Positions 1-5,669 of a DNA stretch of 5,669 bases are shown in pieces. The notes below the pieces were generated by a model. That model saw nothing but the letters and a program-made list of their open reading frames with translations. It did no database searches and was not told where the DNA came from. The translations under genes and the position numbers were made by a program. Where the stretch lies: positions 1 through 5,669 of the forward strand of contig CANGXE010000121.1 in assembly GCA_947457525.1 (NCBI GenBank), read 5' to 3'. The DNA is from Bacteroidota bacterium. GTDB lineage: Bacteria > Bacteroidota > Bacteroidia > Chitinophagales > LD1. Numbering within the stretch: the first letter of the stretch is position 1; each line of letters opens with the position of its first letter.

Positions 1-1077
1 AAATATGGCTTGAACATAGACGGAAATCGTACCGAGTTTTCGTTCTTCAACAGCAGCAACATCAAGTTTGAACAAAACCAAAACACTACCGACATCAGTG
101 CTTACATGATGTACCATAAATACGTAAAGAAATTTGTCGTAGAAGCTGGAGCGCGTATTCAATACTACGGCAATATTTCTGCCTTCTCGCCCGAGCCTCG
201 CTTGAGCGTGAAGTACAACATCAACGACATCGTAAGGCTCAAAATGGCTACCGGGCTTTACTCACAAAACTTCATCAGCACCAAGAGCGACCGCGATGTC
301 GTGAACTTGTTTAACGGGTTCCTTTCGGGTCCTGAAGAAGCTCCTGCTAATGCAGCCGGTGTGCTCAACGAAAAGACCAGAAACATGCAGCGCAGTGTGC
401 ACGGCATATTTGGTGTAGAGTTGGATTTGCCCCAAAATATCACCGTGAACATTGAGCCTTACTACAAGTACTTTTGGAACCTCCTCAATATTAACCGCTT
501 TAAGCAGTTCAACACCGATGCCAACTTCATCATCGAGCGAGGCGATGCTTATGGTATTGACTTAATGGCCAAGTGGGAATGGAAAGGCGTTTATCTCTAC
601 ACCACTTACTCTTTAGCATGGACTAACCGCTTTGATGGTGTGCAAAAATATCCACCCCACTTCGACCGTAGACATAACCTCAACGTGTTGGCGGCCTACA
701 CCTTTGGTAAAAAGAAAGACTTCGAAATATCTTCTCGCTTCAACCTCGGCACCGGTTTTCCGTTCACCCAAAACCAAGCCTTTATTGAAGGCGTCAACTT
801 CAACGATGGGGTTAGCACCGACTACACATCGGCCAATGGCGACCTCAACATTCTCTACTCTTCTAAGATAAACGGAGGCCGTTTGCCGATGTATCATCGC
901 TTGGATTTGTCGTTTAAGAAAACCTTCAACATCAAAGACAAGGTTAAAATAGAGCTGAACGCCAGCGTGTCTAATATCTACAACCGCGAGAACATATTCT
1001 ATTTTGATCGCGCTCGTTTCACCCGCGTCAACCAGCTGCCTATCTTGCCGAGCATGGGCATGTCTATCGGGTTTTAA
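1..1077 (+). CDS. TonB-dependent receptor, C-terminal beta-barrel part (5' truncated)
   Basis: The reading frame is open from the first base, so the start, signal peptide and plug domain lie outside the window; 358 codons and a TAA stop remain. TonB-dependent receptors are outer-membrane beta-barrels that import large ligands using energy from TonB-ExbBD. What is seen is barrel-like: alternating aromatic/polar strands, an FSPEPRLSVKYNI segment (about residues 60-72) typical of strands in these receptors, FDRRHNLN near residues 221-228, the RLPMYHRLDLSF strand near residues 294-305, and a final strand ending in Phe (SMGMSIGF), the usual outer-membrane insertion signal. A SusC-like or carboxypeptidase-regulatory-domain receptor is possible, but the substrate cannot be told from this part and no SusD-like partner is present downstream. 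It ends convergently with the response regulator gene 67 bp away. The DNA is visibly more G+C-rich than the two-component genes. Confidence 0.88.
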   Translation, partial: KYGLNIDGNRTEFSFFNSSNIKFEQNQNTTDISAYMMYHKYVKKFVVEAGARIQYYGNISAFSPEPRLSVKYNINDIVRLKMATGLYSQNFISTKSDRDVVNLFNGFLSGPEEAPANAAGVLNEKTRNMQRSVHGIFGVELDLPQNITVNIEPYYKYFWNLLNINRFKQFNTDANFIIERGDAYGIDLMAKWEWKGVYLYTTYSLAWTNRFDGVQKYPPHFDRRHNLNVLAAYTFGKKKDFEISSRFNLGTGFPFTQNQAFIEGVNFNDGVSTDYTSANGDLNILYSSKINGGRLPMYHRLDLSFKKTFNIKDKVKIELNASVSNIYNRENIFYFDRARFTRVNQLPILPSMGMSIGF

Positions 1078-1093
1078 ATTTTATTATTTCTGA

Positions 1094-1115
1094 GGTAATT
1101 CTTTTACTAATTACC
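1094..1115. terminator. AT-rich stem-loop between convergent genes, possible weak terminator
   Basis: GGTAATT (1094-1100) pairs perfectly with AATTACC (1109-1115) around an 8-nt loop. It lies 17 bp after the receptor stop and 29 bp after the response regulator stop, where a shared bidirectional terminator would be expected. The stem is A+T-rich and no clear U-tract follows on either strand, so intrinsic termination is only a guess. Confidence 0.3.
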
Positions 1116-1144
1116 AATGAAAATTGACAAAACAGGCAATCAAC

Positions 1145-1561
1145 TCAATCAACGGTTATGTTGTGTAATGTCCAATATTGCCCCATGCTCTTCACCACTT
1201 TTGAAAAGTCATCATAATCCACCGGCTTCACTAGATAACTGTTTGCCCCCAAATCAAAGCATTCTTTTATATCGCGTGGTTCTTGTGAGGAAGTAAACAT
1301 AACAACAGGAATTTTTCGCGTACGTCCATCTTGTTTCAATTTTGCAAGAACCTCGTTACCATTTACCTTAGGCATTTTTAAATCTAGGAAAATCACTTTT
1401 GGCACGCGATCTTCAATGCTCCCAAAAATATACTCCAATGCTTCGTTCCCATCACGTAACAAAACTATTTTGTTGGATACATTTGCTTCTTGTAGAGCAA
1501 TTATTGTCAGTTTAGCATCTGCTGCATTATCTTCAACTAAGAGTATTTCAAGTGCATTCAT
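1145..1561 (-). CDS. Single-domain response regulator, Rcp1/CheY-like
   Basis: A 138-residue protein made of one receiver domain with no output domain. All receiver landmarks are present: acidic pocket E10-D11 in LLVEDN, phosphoacceptor D60 in KVIFLDLKMP, switch residue T90 in VVMFTSS, and conserved K112 in the YLVKP motif. The NAADA stretch after the acidic pair, the long loop before strand 3 and the C-terminal YW (129-130) match the Rcp1 group of regulators, which pair with phytochrome-type and PAS-type kinases. Its ATG overlaps the TGA of the upstream kinase gene (ATGA, 1558-1561), so translation is probably coupled and that kinase is the natural phosphodonor. Without a DNA-binding domain it should act by protein contact or as a phosphorelay intermediate; the target is unknown. 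The family call is strong; the pairing is inferred from context. Confidence 0.93.
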   Translation of the reverse strand: MNALEILLVEDNAADAKLTIIALQEANVSNKIVLLRDGNEALEYIFGSIEDRVPKVIFLDLKMPKVNGNEVLAKLKQDGRTRKIPVVMFTSSQEPRDIKECFDLGANSYLVKPVDYDDFSKVVKSMGQYWTLHNITVD

Positions 1562-2667
1562 TTTTTATAAGATTTGTTATATAATCTACCATTATTGGCG
1601 CTACTTGGAAGTGAAAAATAAAAAGTAGCTCCTTCATTTATCTGACTAACTGCCCAAACTTCTCCTCCCAAGCGATTTATGATTTTTTGAACATTAGCTA
1701 ATCCAATTCCTATACCGCCAAACTTCTCTTGGCTATGTAATCGCTGAAAAATTCCGAAAAGTTTATCATAGTATAGCATATCAAAACCGACACCATTGTC
1801 TCTTACAAAATAATCAATCAAACTATCATTTTCCGTGTACCCAATTTCTACTTCTATATGTGGCTTGTCATGGGAAAACTTAAAAGCATTGCTAATTAAA
1901 TTGACGAGAACTTGCTGGACCAAACTGCGATCGCAGTAAGCATCTGGTAAGTTAGCTATTTTAATATTCGGTCGAGGTTCGATCTGGTTCAATCGCAGTA
2001 CTTCATTTACAGCTTCTTGCGCCAATTCTTTCATTGGAACCATAGTAAGTTGAAGTGCTTTCTTACCAAGCCTAGAAAAAGACAGAAGGTCGTCTATGAG
2101 TTTTCCCATCCTTGATGACTCTTCGTAAATAATCTTGAGTAAGTCCTGAGCTTCGCTGTTTAATGATGAACCATGTTTTTCAGAGATGATGCGGCTAAAT
2201 CCGTGTATAGCGCGAACTGGTGCACGCAGATCGTGAGAAACGGAATAACTAAACGATTCCATTTCATCTAATGAGTTTTTTAATGATTGATTCAGCTCTT
2301 CAATTTCTCTTTTTTGTAGTAGTTCTTCCGTTACATCACGCGCTACAGCAAAAATTTCACTCTGATCAACATCTGGTGTAGCCGTCCATTCTAAGCTCTT
2401 ATATATACCATCCTTACATCGATATCTATTGATAAAATTTATGACTTTAATGCCCTTGCTTAGTTTTTCAACTTCTATTAAAGTAATACCTACATCCTCA
2501 GGGTGTATGAAATCGGTAAATCGCCTGTTTGTTAACTCTTGTTGTGAATAGCCAAGAAGTTCACTAAAATAAGGGTTTACTTTCAAGAAATAAGAATCTG
2601 TATTAGCTACACAAAGTAAATTATTAGAGATTTCAAAAAATTTTCTGTAATGGTTAAGATATTCCAT
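1558..2667 (-). CDS. Soluble PAS-domain sensor histidine kinase
   Basis: A 369-residue kinase if started at the ATG at 2667. An in-frame TTG at 2706 would add 13 residues, but that TTG falls inside a good -7 promoter match, so ATG is preferred. In ATG-based numbering: a PAS domain at about 5-118 (FFEISNNLLCVAN, LGYSQQEL, FIHPEDV, ending VARDVTEE); a short helical linker rich in Glu/Leu at 115-137; a HisKA domain with phosphoacceptor His145 in SVSHDLRAP; and a HATPase domain with N-box NAFKFS (Asn260), G1 box DNGVGF (290-295), F-box KLFGIFQRLH and G2 box GIGIGLANV. No transmembrane segment or signal peptide is seen, so it should sense a cytoplasmic signal; the PAS ligand is unknown. The catalytic core resembles bacteriophytochrome-type kinases, in keeping with the Rcp1-like partner. 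The G2 box has Ile where Thr is common; its glycines are intact. It is the first gene of a two-gene unit. Confidence 0.92.
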   Translation of the reverse strand: MEYLNHYRKFFEISNNLLCVANTDSYFLKVNPYFSELLGYSQQELTNRRFTDFIHPEDVGITLIEVEKLSKGIKVINFINRYRCKDGIYKSLEWTATPDVDQSEIFAVARDVTEELLQKREIEELNQSLKNSLDEMESFSYSVSHDLRAPVRAIHGFSRIISEKHGSSLNSEAQDLLKIIYEESSRMGKLIDDLLSFSRLGKKALQLTMVPMKELAQEAVNEVLRLNQIEPRPNIKIANLPDAYCDRSLVQQVLVNLISNAFKFSHDKPHIEVEIGYTENDSLIDYFVRDNGVGFDMLYYDKLFGIFQRLHSQEKFGGIGIGLANVQKIINRLGGEVWAVSQINEGATFYFSLPSSANNGRLYNKSYKK

Positions 2668-2703
2668 ATCCAACAATTGATGTAAATAAATACTTTTCGA
2701 AAT

Positions 2704-2732
2704 CAAAAATAAAAGATGGAAGACATAAGAAA
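2704..2732 (-). promoter_or_regulatory. Predicted Bacteroidota-type promoter of the kinase/regulator unit
   Basis: On the minus strand TATTTTTG (2711 down to 2704) is an exact match to the Bacteroidota -7 consensus TAnnTTTG. A weaker TTTC (2732 to 2729) sits 17 nt upstream, where the -33 TTTG/TTG element is expected. Transcription would begin near 2697-2700, giving a leader of about 30 nt before the ATG at 2667. In such an A+T-rich region an 8-base match with four fixed T residues could arise by chance, so confidence is moderate. Confidence 0.45.
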
Positions 2733-2767
2733 TATGATAGATATGACATAAAAAATATGATAGATAT
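2722..2767. repeat. Two 23-bp tandem direct repeats in the divergent promoter region
   Basis: Unit 1 (2722-2744) and unit 2 (2745-2767) abut directly and match at 22 of 23 positions, differing only at the eighth base (G against A). Both contain the core AAATATGATAGATAT. The end of unit 2 plus three following bases forms a perfect inverted repeat, ATGATA-GA-TATCAT (2757-2770); in unit 1 the right arm is degenerate (TATGAC). Neither a third unit nor the same unit elsewhere in the window was seen. The array overlaps the weak -33 box and lies directly upstream of the predicted kinase -7 box, so it may be a binding site for a regulator; this role is inferred from position. Confidence 0.75.
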
Positions 2768-2782
2768 CATGATTATAATTCC

Positions 2783-2809
2783 GTTATATTGACAATGTGG
2801 GTTTATAAC
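2783..2809. promoter_or_regulatory. Spaced dyad upstream of the secreted-protein gene, possible operator
   Basis: GTTATA (2783-2788) and TATAAC (2804-2809) are perfect inverted arms separated by 15 nt, with half-site centres 21 bp apart, about two helical turns. It lies 42 bp before the ATG at 2852. The arms are short and A+T-rich, so chance is a real alternative. Confidence 0.25.
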
Positions 2810-2851
2810 TTTTATCCACTATCTTTCGTTTAAGCACTTAATTAATGTAGT

Positions 2852-3580
2852 ATGTATAAAATAGTTAGAGCATTTTGTTTTTTATGGTTGCTAACATTTT
2901 CGTTAGAGACAAAGGGACAGCGCATCAATGGCGAAATATTCATACCCATGGGCGAGCGCTCTGAGATACGCATGAAGCCTGATTTGGATACACTAGAGAA
3001 CAAAAAAACATACGAGTTTAAATTGCGTGTCAGCAGCGAATTTAAAATCTCTCAAATATTACTTGAGAAAGGCTTAGCCATTCAAAACGATAGTGTGCTT
3101 ACTATCACCCCGAACAGCACAAAGTATGGCCAAATAGACACCGCAACATTACGAGTAATCGTCTCGAGTATAAGTGGGAAAAGAGTATACCTATTTCAAC
3201 GACAGTTTTTCATTAAGGTGCCGGAGAAAATCTACCCCATGATTAGCAACCCAAAGATGAATATTATTATGCTGAATGACAAAATAGAATTAGAGCGAAA
3301 TCGCCCCTACCCAAAGAATTTATTTACAGATATACAACCTAAGTTAACCATGTTTGACCAACAAGTAAACATTAATGAAATACAGATTAAATCGGTGACG
3401 GTGGCAATGTATGATAAAGAAGGGAAACAGTATGTTTCTGCCGGAGACACCATCACGATGGAGGCCGTGCGAGAAATTAAAAAGATAAAAAACCCTGTAC
3501 CGGTTTACATCAAAGTGGATGCTCAAAAAGGAAATACGAAAAAAAGTATTTGGAGCCGAATAATCCTTTATGCTGACTAG
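2852..3580 (+). CDS. Secreted beta-rich protein, possibly GldM C-terminal-like
   Basis: A 242-residue protein beginning with a Sec-type signal peptide: basic residues K3 and R6, a hydrophobic core at about 7-18, and likely cleavage near G22-Q23. There is no lipobox, so a soluble periplasmic or surface protein is expected. The mature part reads as two beta-rich modules. The first (about 24-125) ends in a strand like FFIKVPEK. The second (about 127-242) has the pattern SNPKMNIIMLNDKIEL, LTMFDQ, IKSVTVAMYDKEGKQ, an alpha-helical EAVREIKKIK, then VYIKVDAQKGNTKK and a final strand. This order resembles the last two periplasmic domains of GldM/PorM, the type IX secretion/gliding motor protein, but the N-terminal membrane helix and first two domains are missing. 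The resemblance is from memory of the family and not verified. No other gld or por gene is in the window. The start ATG has no clear Shine-Dalgarno, which is usual in this phylum. Confidence 0.8.
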   Translation: MYKIVRAFCFLWLLTFSLETKGQRINGEIFIPMGERSEIRMKPDLDTLENKKTYEFKLRVSSEFKISQILLEKGLAIQNDSVLTITPNSTKYGQIDTATLRVIVSSISGKRVYLFQRQFFIKVPEKIYPMISNPKMNIIMLNDKIELERNRPYPKNLFTDIQPKLTMFDQQVNINEIQIKSVTVAMYDKEGKQYVSAGDTITMEAVREIKKIKNPVPVYIKVDAQKGNTKKSIWSRIILYAD

Positions 3581-5403
3581 CGACCTCTTCTTCGCGAGGT
3601 AGTTTTAGTCGCTACAGTTTTTTGTGCCGTAAGCTTCTCTATAATTTTTCCGGCTTTGTTGATTTTATAGCGCTGGCTGATGAAAAGTCCTTTAGCTTTA
3701 GGGTCTTTTTCTTTCTTAGATACAATGGCAAAGCCATCCAAAAAAGGTTCAGCGGACACAAATTGCGCTTCAATCACAAACTTTCCGGTCATATCAATGT
3801 AACCCCAATTGGTACCATCTTGCGAGACCGCACAGAGGCTGTCACTATAACTAAACACATCTTGAAAACGGTCAATGAATACTTGTTTACCTTCTTTATC
3901 GACAAAAAACCAATTACCATCTATCGCCACTGCAGCAATCCCTTGACTAAAAGGCAAAGCATTAGTGTATTTAAACGATATAACCGTTTCGCCTTGTTGG
4001 TTAATAAAGCCATAGCGCCCGTCTTTAGCCGCTAGATAATAGCCTTCTGTTAACTCATCCACTTCTTCAAATTGCGGTTGTAACACCCAACGGCCTCGTT
4101 TGTCTATCAAGCCATATTTACAGTCCTCAGTTTCACAATTACCTATACCTACAATAGCAAAGCCATCACTAAAAAAACTGGCATAATTGAAGTCATTTTC
4201 AAAAGCACGTTGGTTATTTTTATCGATGTAGAAATAAGTGCATTTTTCAGCTATACACGCTTTACTGCGCACAGCCGCGAAGCCGCAAGAAAAATTGTAA
4301 GCTTCATCATACTCAAAAGGTATAACTCCGGTAAGTGTATTGTCAGCATCTTGGCGCACATAGCCCCACTTTTCTCCCTGCTGCATAGGTTTTAAGTTTA
4401 AGCGAGATAGCTCAATATCCTTATTCACTTGAGCTTTATTGGTATAATTTGGAAACTCTTGCAAAAATGATTGATAAACGACTTCATCTGCTTTGGCAGT
4501 GTAGAGGACATATAACTGCTGCCAAGCTTCGTTGATGTTTCGATTATTAGTGTACTTATTGACAAATGTTTTGTAAGAGGCTACAGTTCCGGTCTTGATT
4601 ACTAATCGATAGATGGTGTCTTGAATAGCACCAAAAGCCGGATGAGAAGCATATTGTTTTTCAAACTCCAGGTAAGCCTCAAGTGAGTTTTTGCGATGGT
4701 AATAATCCAACACGCCTTCTTCATAGTTCTTTTTGGCCTCAGCTACAAATGCTCCTTTGGGATATTGGTCTAAATATTTTTTGTAGGATTGAAAAGTGCG
4801 ATCGGCAGTAGTTTGCTCATACACCATTTTTTCATAGCGTTCTTTGGCTTCTTTTGCTTCGCTGGCTTGAGGATATTTTTGAATAAATTCATTCAATGCA
4901 TCAGGTGATTTTAAGCTCAAGGAGCGCATGAAGGCTTTCTGATTGCGAAAGTTGATGGCTTGCTCTAAGAAAGATGGGTCGGTGTATTGGTCAACGAAGT
5001 GCTGATAAGATCCTAATGTATTTTCTTTTTCCGCTTGACTGTACGCTTCAAAATTGATGCTCTTCTGCAAAGTCTGAATAGTATAATCTCTCACGCCCAA
5101 GGCTACCCATTTTTTACCATTTTTATCTTCAGTGGGCAAAGGGATTTTAGCTGCCGCAAATTTCACGTATGCGTTAGCAGAATCTAAATTGTAGGCTTTG
5201 TTGTCGCGCATGGAAAAGTACTTAGCTAGTCCATAAGCTGCTGCGGGATTTCCCGGCTCTTCGGTCCACACTTCTTTCAAAAACTTAACCGCGTTGGGAT
5301 AATCCGCAGAGGTTAACGACTTGAATGCCTTATCTATGTCACCCGCAAAAGTGAGTGTAAACGACAAACTCAATGCTACTACAAAAAGTGATTTCAATTT
5401 CAT
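3577..5403 (-). CDS. Secreted TPR-like/WG-repeat protein
   Basis: A 608-residue protein from the ATG at 5403; an in-frame GTG at 5424 would only add seven polar residues before a textbook signal peptide (MKLKSLFVV...TLTFA, cleavage after about residue 20), so ATG is chosen. Residues 21-65 look like a TPR (AVKFLKEVWTEEPGNPAAAYGLA). Residues 130-330 hold about six helical repeats of 33-37 residues with a Y..F...YP signature, for example YKKYLDQYP at 207-215. Residues 346-561 hold six WG repeats beginning near 346, 390, 430, 464, 498 and 533 (such as WGYIDMTGKFVIEAQF), with a degenerate seventh after 573. WG repeats form beta-rich arrays; their biochemical role is generally unknown, with binding or scaffold roles suspected. 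Two Cx4C pairs (C383/C388, C423/C428) are inserted before repeats 2 and 3. The C-terminus is basic (SRRRGR) and is not a recognisable type IX sorting domain. It follows the CoA-transferase gene by 20 nt. Confidence 0.9.
   Translation of the reverse strand: MKLKSLFVVALSLSFTLTFAGDIDKAFKSLTSADYPNAVKFLKEVWTEEPGNPAAAYGLAKYFSMRDNKAYNLDSANAYVKFAAAKIPLPTEDKNGKKWVALGVRDYTIQTLQKSINFEAYSQAEKENTLGSYQHFVDQYTDPSFLEQAINFRNQKAFMRSLSLKSPDALNEFIQKYPQASEAKEAKERYEKMVYEQTTADRTFQSYKKYLDQYPKGAFVAEAKKNYEEGVLDYYHRKNSLEAYLEFEKQYASHPAFGAIQDTIYRLVIKTGTVASYKTFVNKYTNNRNINEAWQQLYVLYTAKADEVVYQSFLQEFPNYTNKAQVNKDIELSRLNLKPMQQGEKWGYVRQDADNTLTGVIPFEYDEAYNFSCGFAAVRSKACIAEKCTYFYIDKNNQRAFENDFNYASFFSDGFAIVGIGNCETEDCKYGLIDKRGRWVLQPQFEEVDELTEGYYLAAKDGRYGFINQQGETVISFKYTNALPFSQGIAAVAIDGNWFFVDKEGKQVFIDRFQDVFSYSDSLCAVSQDGTNWGYIDMTGKFVIEAQFVSAEPFLDGFAIVSKKEKDPKAKGLFISQRYKINKAGKIIEKLTAQKTVATKTTSRRRGR
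3583..3606 (+). terminator. Short stem-loop after the plus-strand gene, doubtful terminator
   Basis: ACCTC (3583-3587) pairs with GAGGT (3596-3600) around an 8-nt loop, followed by AG and TTTT (3603-3606). It begins two bases after the TAG of the plus-strand gene. The stem is only 5 bp and the sequence also encodes the Arg-rich tail of the opposite gene, so it may be coincidence. On the minus strand it lies before the stop codon and would not serve as a terminator. Confidence 0.2.
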
Positions 5404-5423
5404 AGATGTATATATTTTAGTCA

Positions 5424-5669
5424 CTAGTTTTTAACTACAAATTTCTGCAAGAGGTCACTTATACGCAAATCATCATAGTTAAGTTCTCTCAAAATGCTTG
5501 CTGAGTCGTCTCCCAAATCGGGTGCGCCCGATTGTTGCAAAGTTTCTCCAACAAACTTTAACGGTTGATTAATGGTTTTGTATTTGCCTACAGCCGGATG
5601 TTCGCTTTCGATAAACATGCCCCGCTCATTAAGCAAAGCATCTTGCTCTATTTCTTCTAAATCATTAAC
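5424..5669 (-). CDS. Class III CoA-transferase (CaiB/BaiF family), C-terminal fragment (5' truncated)
   Basis: The frame is open to the window edge, leaving the last 81 codons and a TAG stop; the start and the catalytic Asp region lie outside. Class III enzymes move CoA between acyl-CoA and a free acid, usually as interlocked cytoplasmic dimers. The tail follows the family's C-terminal plan in order: a V-N-x-L-E-E helix at residues 1-7, a GMFIESEHPAVGKY strand-turn near 17-30 (family form GM-hydrophobic-x-HP-x-x-G), QPLKF at 35-39 (family P-I/L-K-F), GAPDLGDDSASILRELNY at 48-65 (family G-A-P-x-L-G-x-H-T-x-E-V-L-x-E-L-G-Y), and a final short helix ending in VV. The usual H-T after the LG pair is replaced by D-S here. 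The substrate cannot be inferred. The 20-nt gap to the next gene on the same strand suggests cotranscription, although the functions look unrelated. Confidence 0.87.
   Translation of the reverse strand, partial: VNDLEEIEQDALLNERGMFIESEHPAVGKYKTINQPLKFVGETLQQSGAPDLGDDSASILRELNYDDLRISDLLQKFVVKN

Noticed and set aside
613..897. Minus-strand frame of 94 codons and an overlapping plus-strand frame (632-871) inside the receptor gene
   Set aside because: Both lie in alternative frames of a clear beta-barrel coding region and look like shadows, with low-complexity Ser/Thr or Val-rich translations.
2722..2770. Tandem repeat as the start of a CRISPR array or plasmid iterons
   Set aside because: The units abut with no spacers, there are only two, and no cas or replication gene is nearby.
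2790..2800. E. coli-type promoter TTGTCA plus TATAAT on the minus strand (2795-2772)
   Set aside because: The spacer is only 12 nt, well below the 16-18 required, and Bacteroidota primary sigma factors use a different consensus.
2806..2827. TAACTTTT (2806-2813) and TATCTTTC (2820-2827) as -7 boxes for the gene at 2852
   Set aside because: Each misses the final G of TAnnTTTG and neither has a TTG at 17-23 nt upstream (the only TTG, 2789-2791, is 14 and 28 nt away), so no plus-strand promoter is called.
3622..4035. Plus-strand open frame of 137 codons inside the WG-repeat gene
   Set aside because: It is wholly antisense to a confidently coded repeat region, has no family resemblance, and its composition follows the opposite gene.
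5425..5437. Inverted repeat TAGTT-TTT-AACTA at the end of the CoA-transferase gene as a terminator
   Set aside because: The stem is only five mostly A-T pairs with a 3-nt loop and no U-tract on the minus strand, and it overlaps the stop codon.

Overview
The window looks like a chromosomal segment of a Bacteroidota bacterium. The main signs are a SusC-like TonB-dependent receptor barrel, a secreted protein resembling the C-terminal half of the gliding/type IX secretion protein GldM, a secreted WG-repeat protein, A+T-rich leaders without clear Shine-Dalgarno sites, and a match to the Bacteroidota -7 promoter element (TAnnTTTG). No RNA gene, insertion sequence, CRISPR array or phage gene was seen. 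Genus cannot be assigned.

Layout: (1) 1-1077, plus strand: the 3' part of a TonB-dependent outer-membrane receptor gene, cut by the window edge. (2) 1145-2667, minus strand: a two-gene two-component unit, a soluble PAS-histidine kinase followed by a single-domain Rcp1/CheY-like response regulator, with overlapping stop and start codons (ATGA). (3) 2668-2851: a divergent intergenic region with a near-perfect 23-bp tandem repeat that overlaps the predicted kinase promoter, plus a separate dyad. (4) 2852-3580, plus strand: a secreted, beta-rich, possibly GldM-C-like protein. (5) 3577-5403, minus strand: a secreted protein with an N-terminal TPR-like helical repeat array and six C-terminal WG repeats; it meets gene 4 tail to tail at a shared CTAG. 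(6) 5424-5669, minus strand: the 3' end of a class III (CaiB/BaiF) CoA-transferase gene, 20 nt upstream of the WG-repeat gene and probably in its transcription unit.

The only functional unit that can be argued with confidence is the kinase/regulator pair: a cytosolic sensor phosphorylating a stand-alone receiver that must act through protein contacts. The other genes are mostly envelope proteins with no evident common pathway. There is no clear novel defence or mobile system. The best leads are the repeat-containing kinase promoter, the stand-alone GldM-C-like protein and the paired Cys insertions in the WG-repeat protein.
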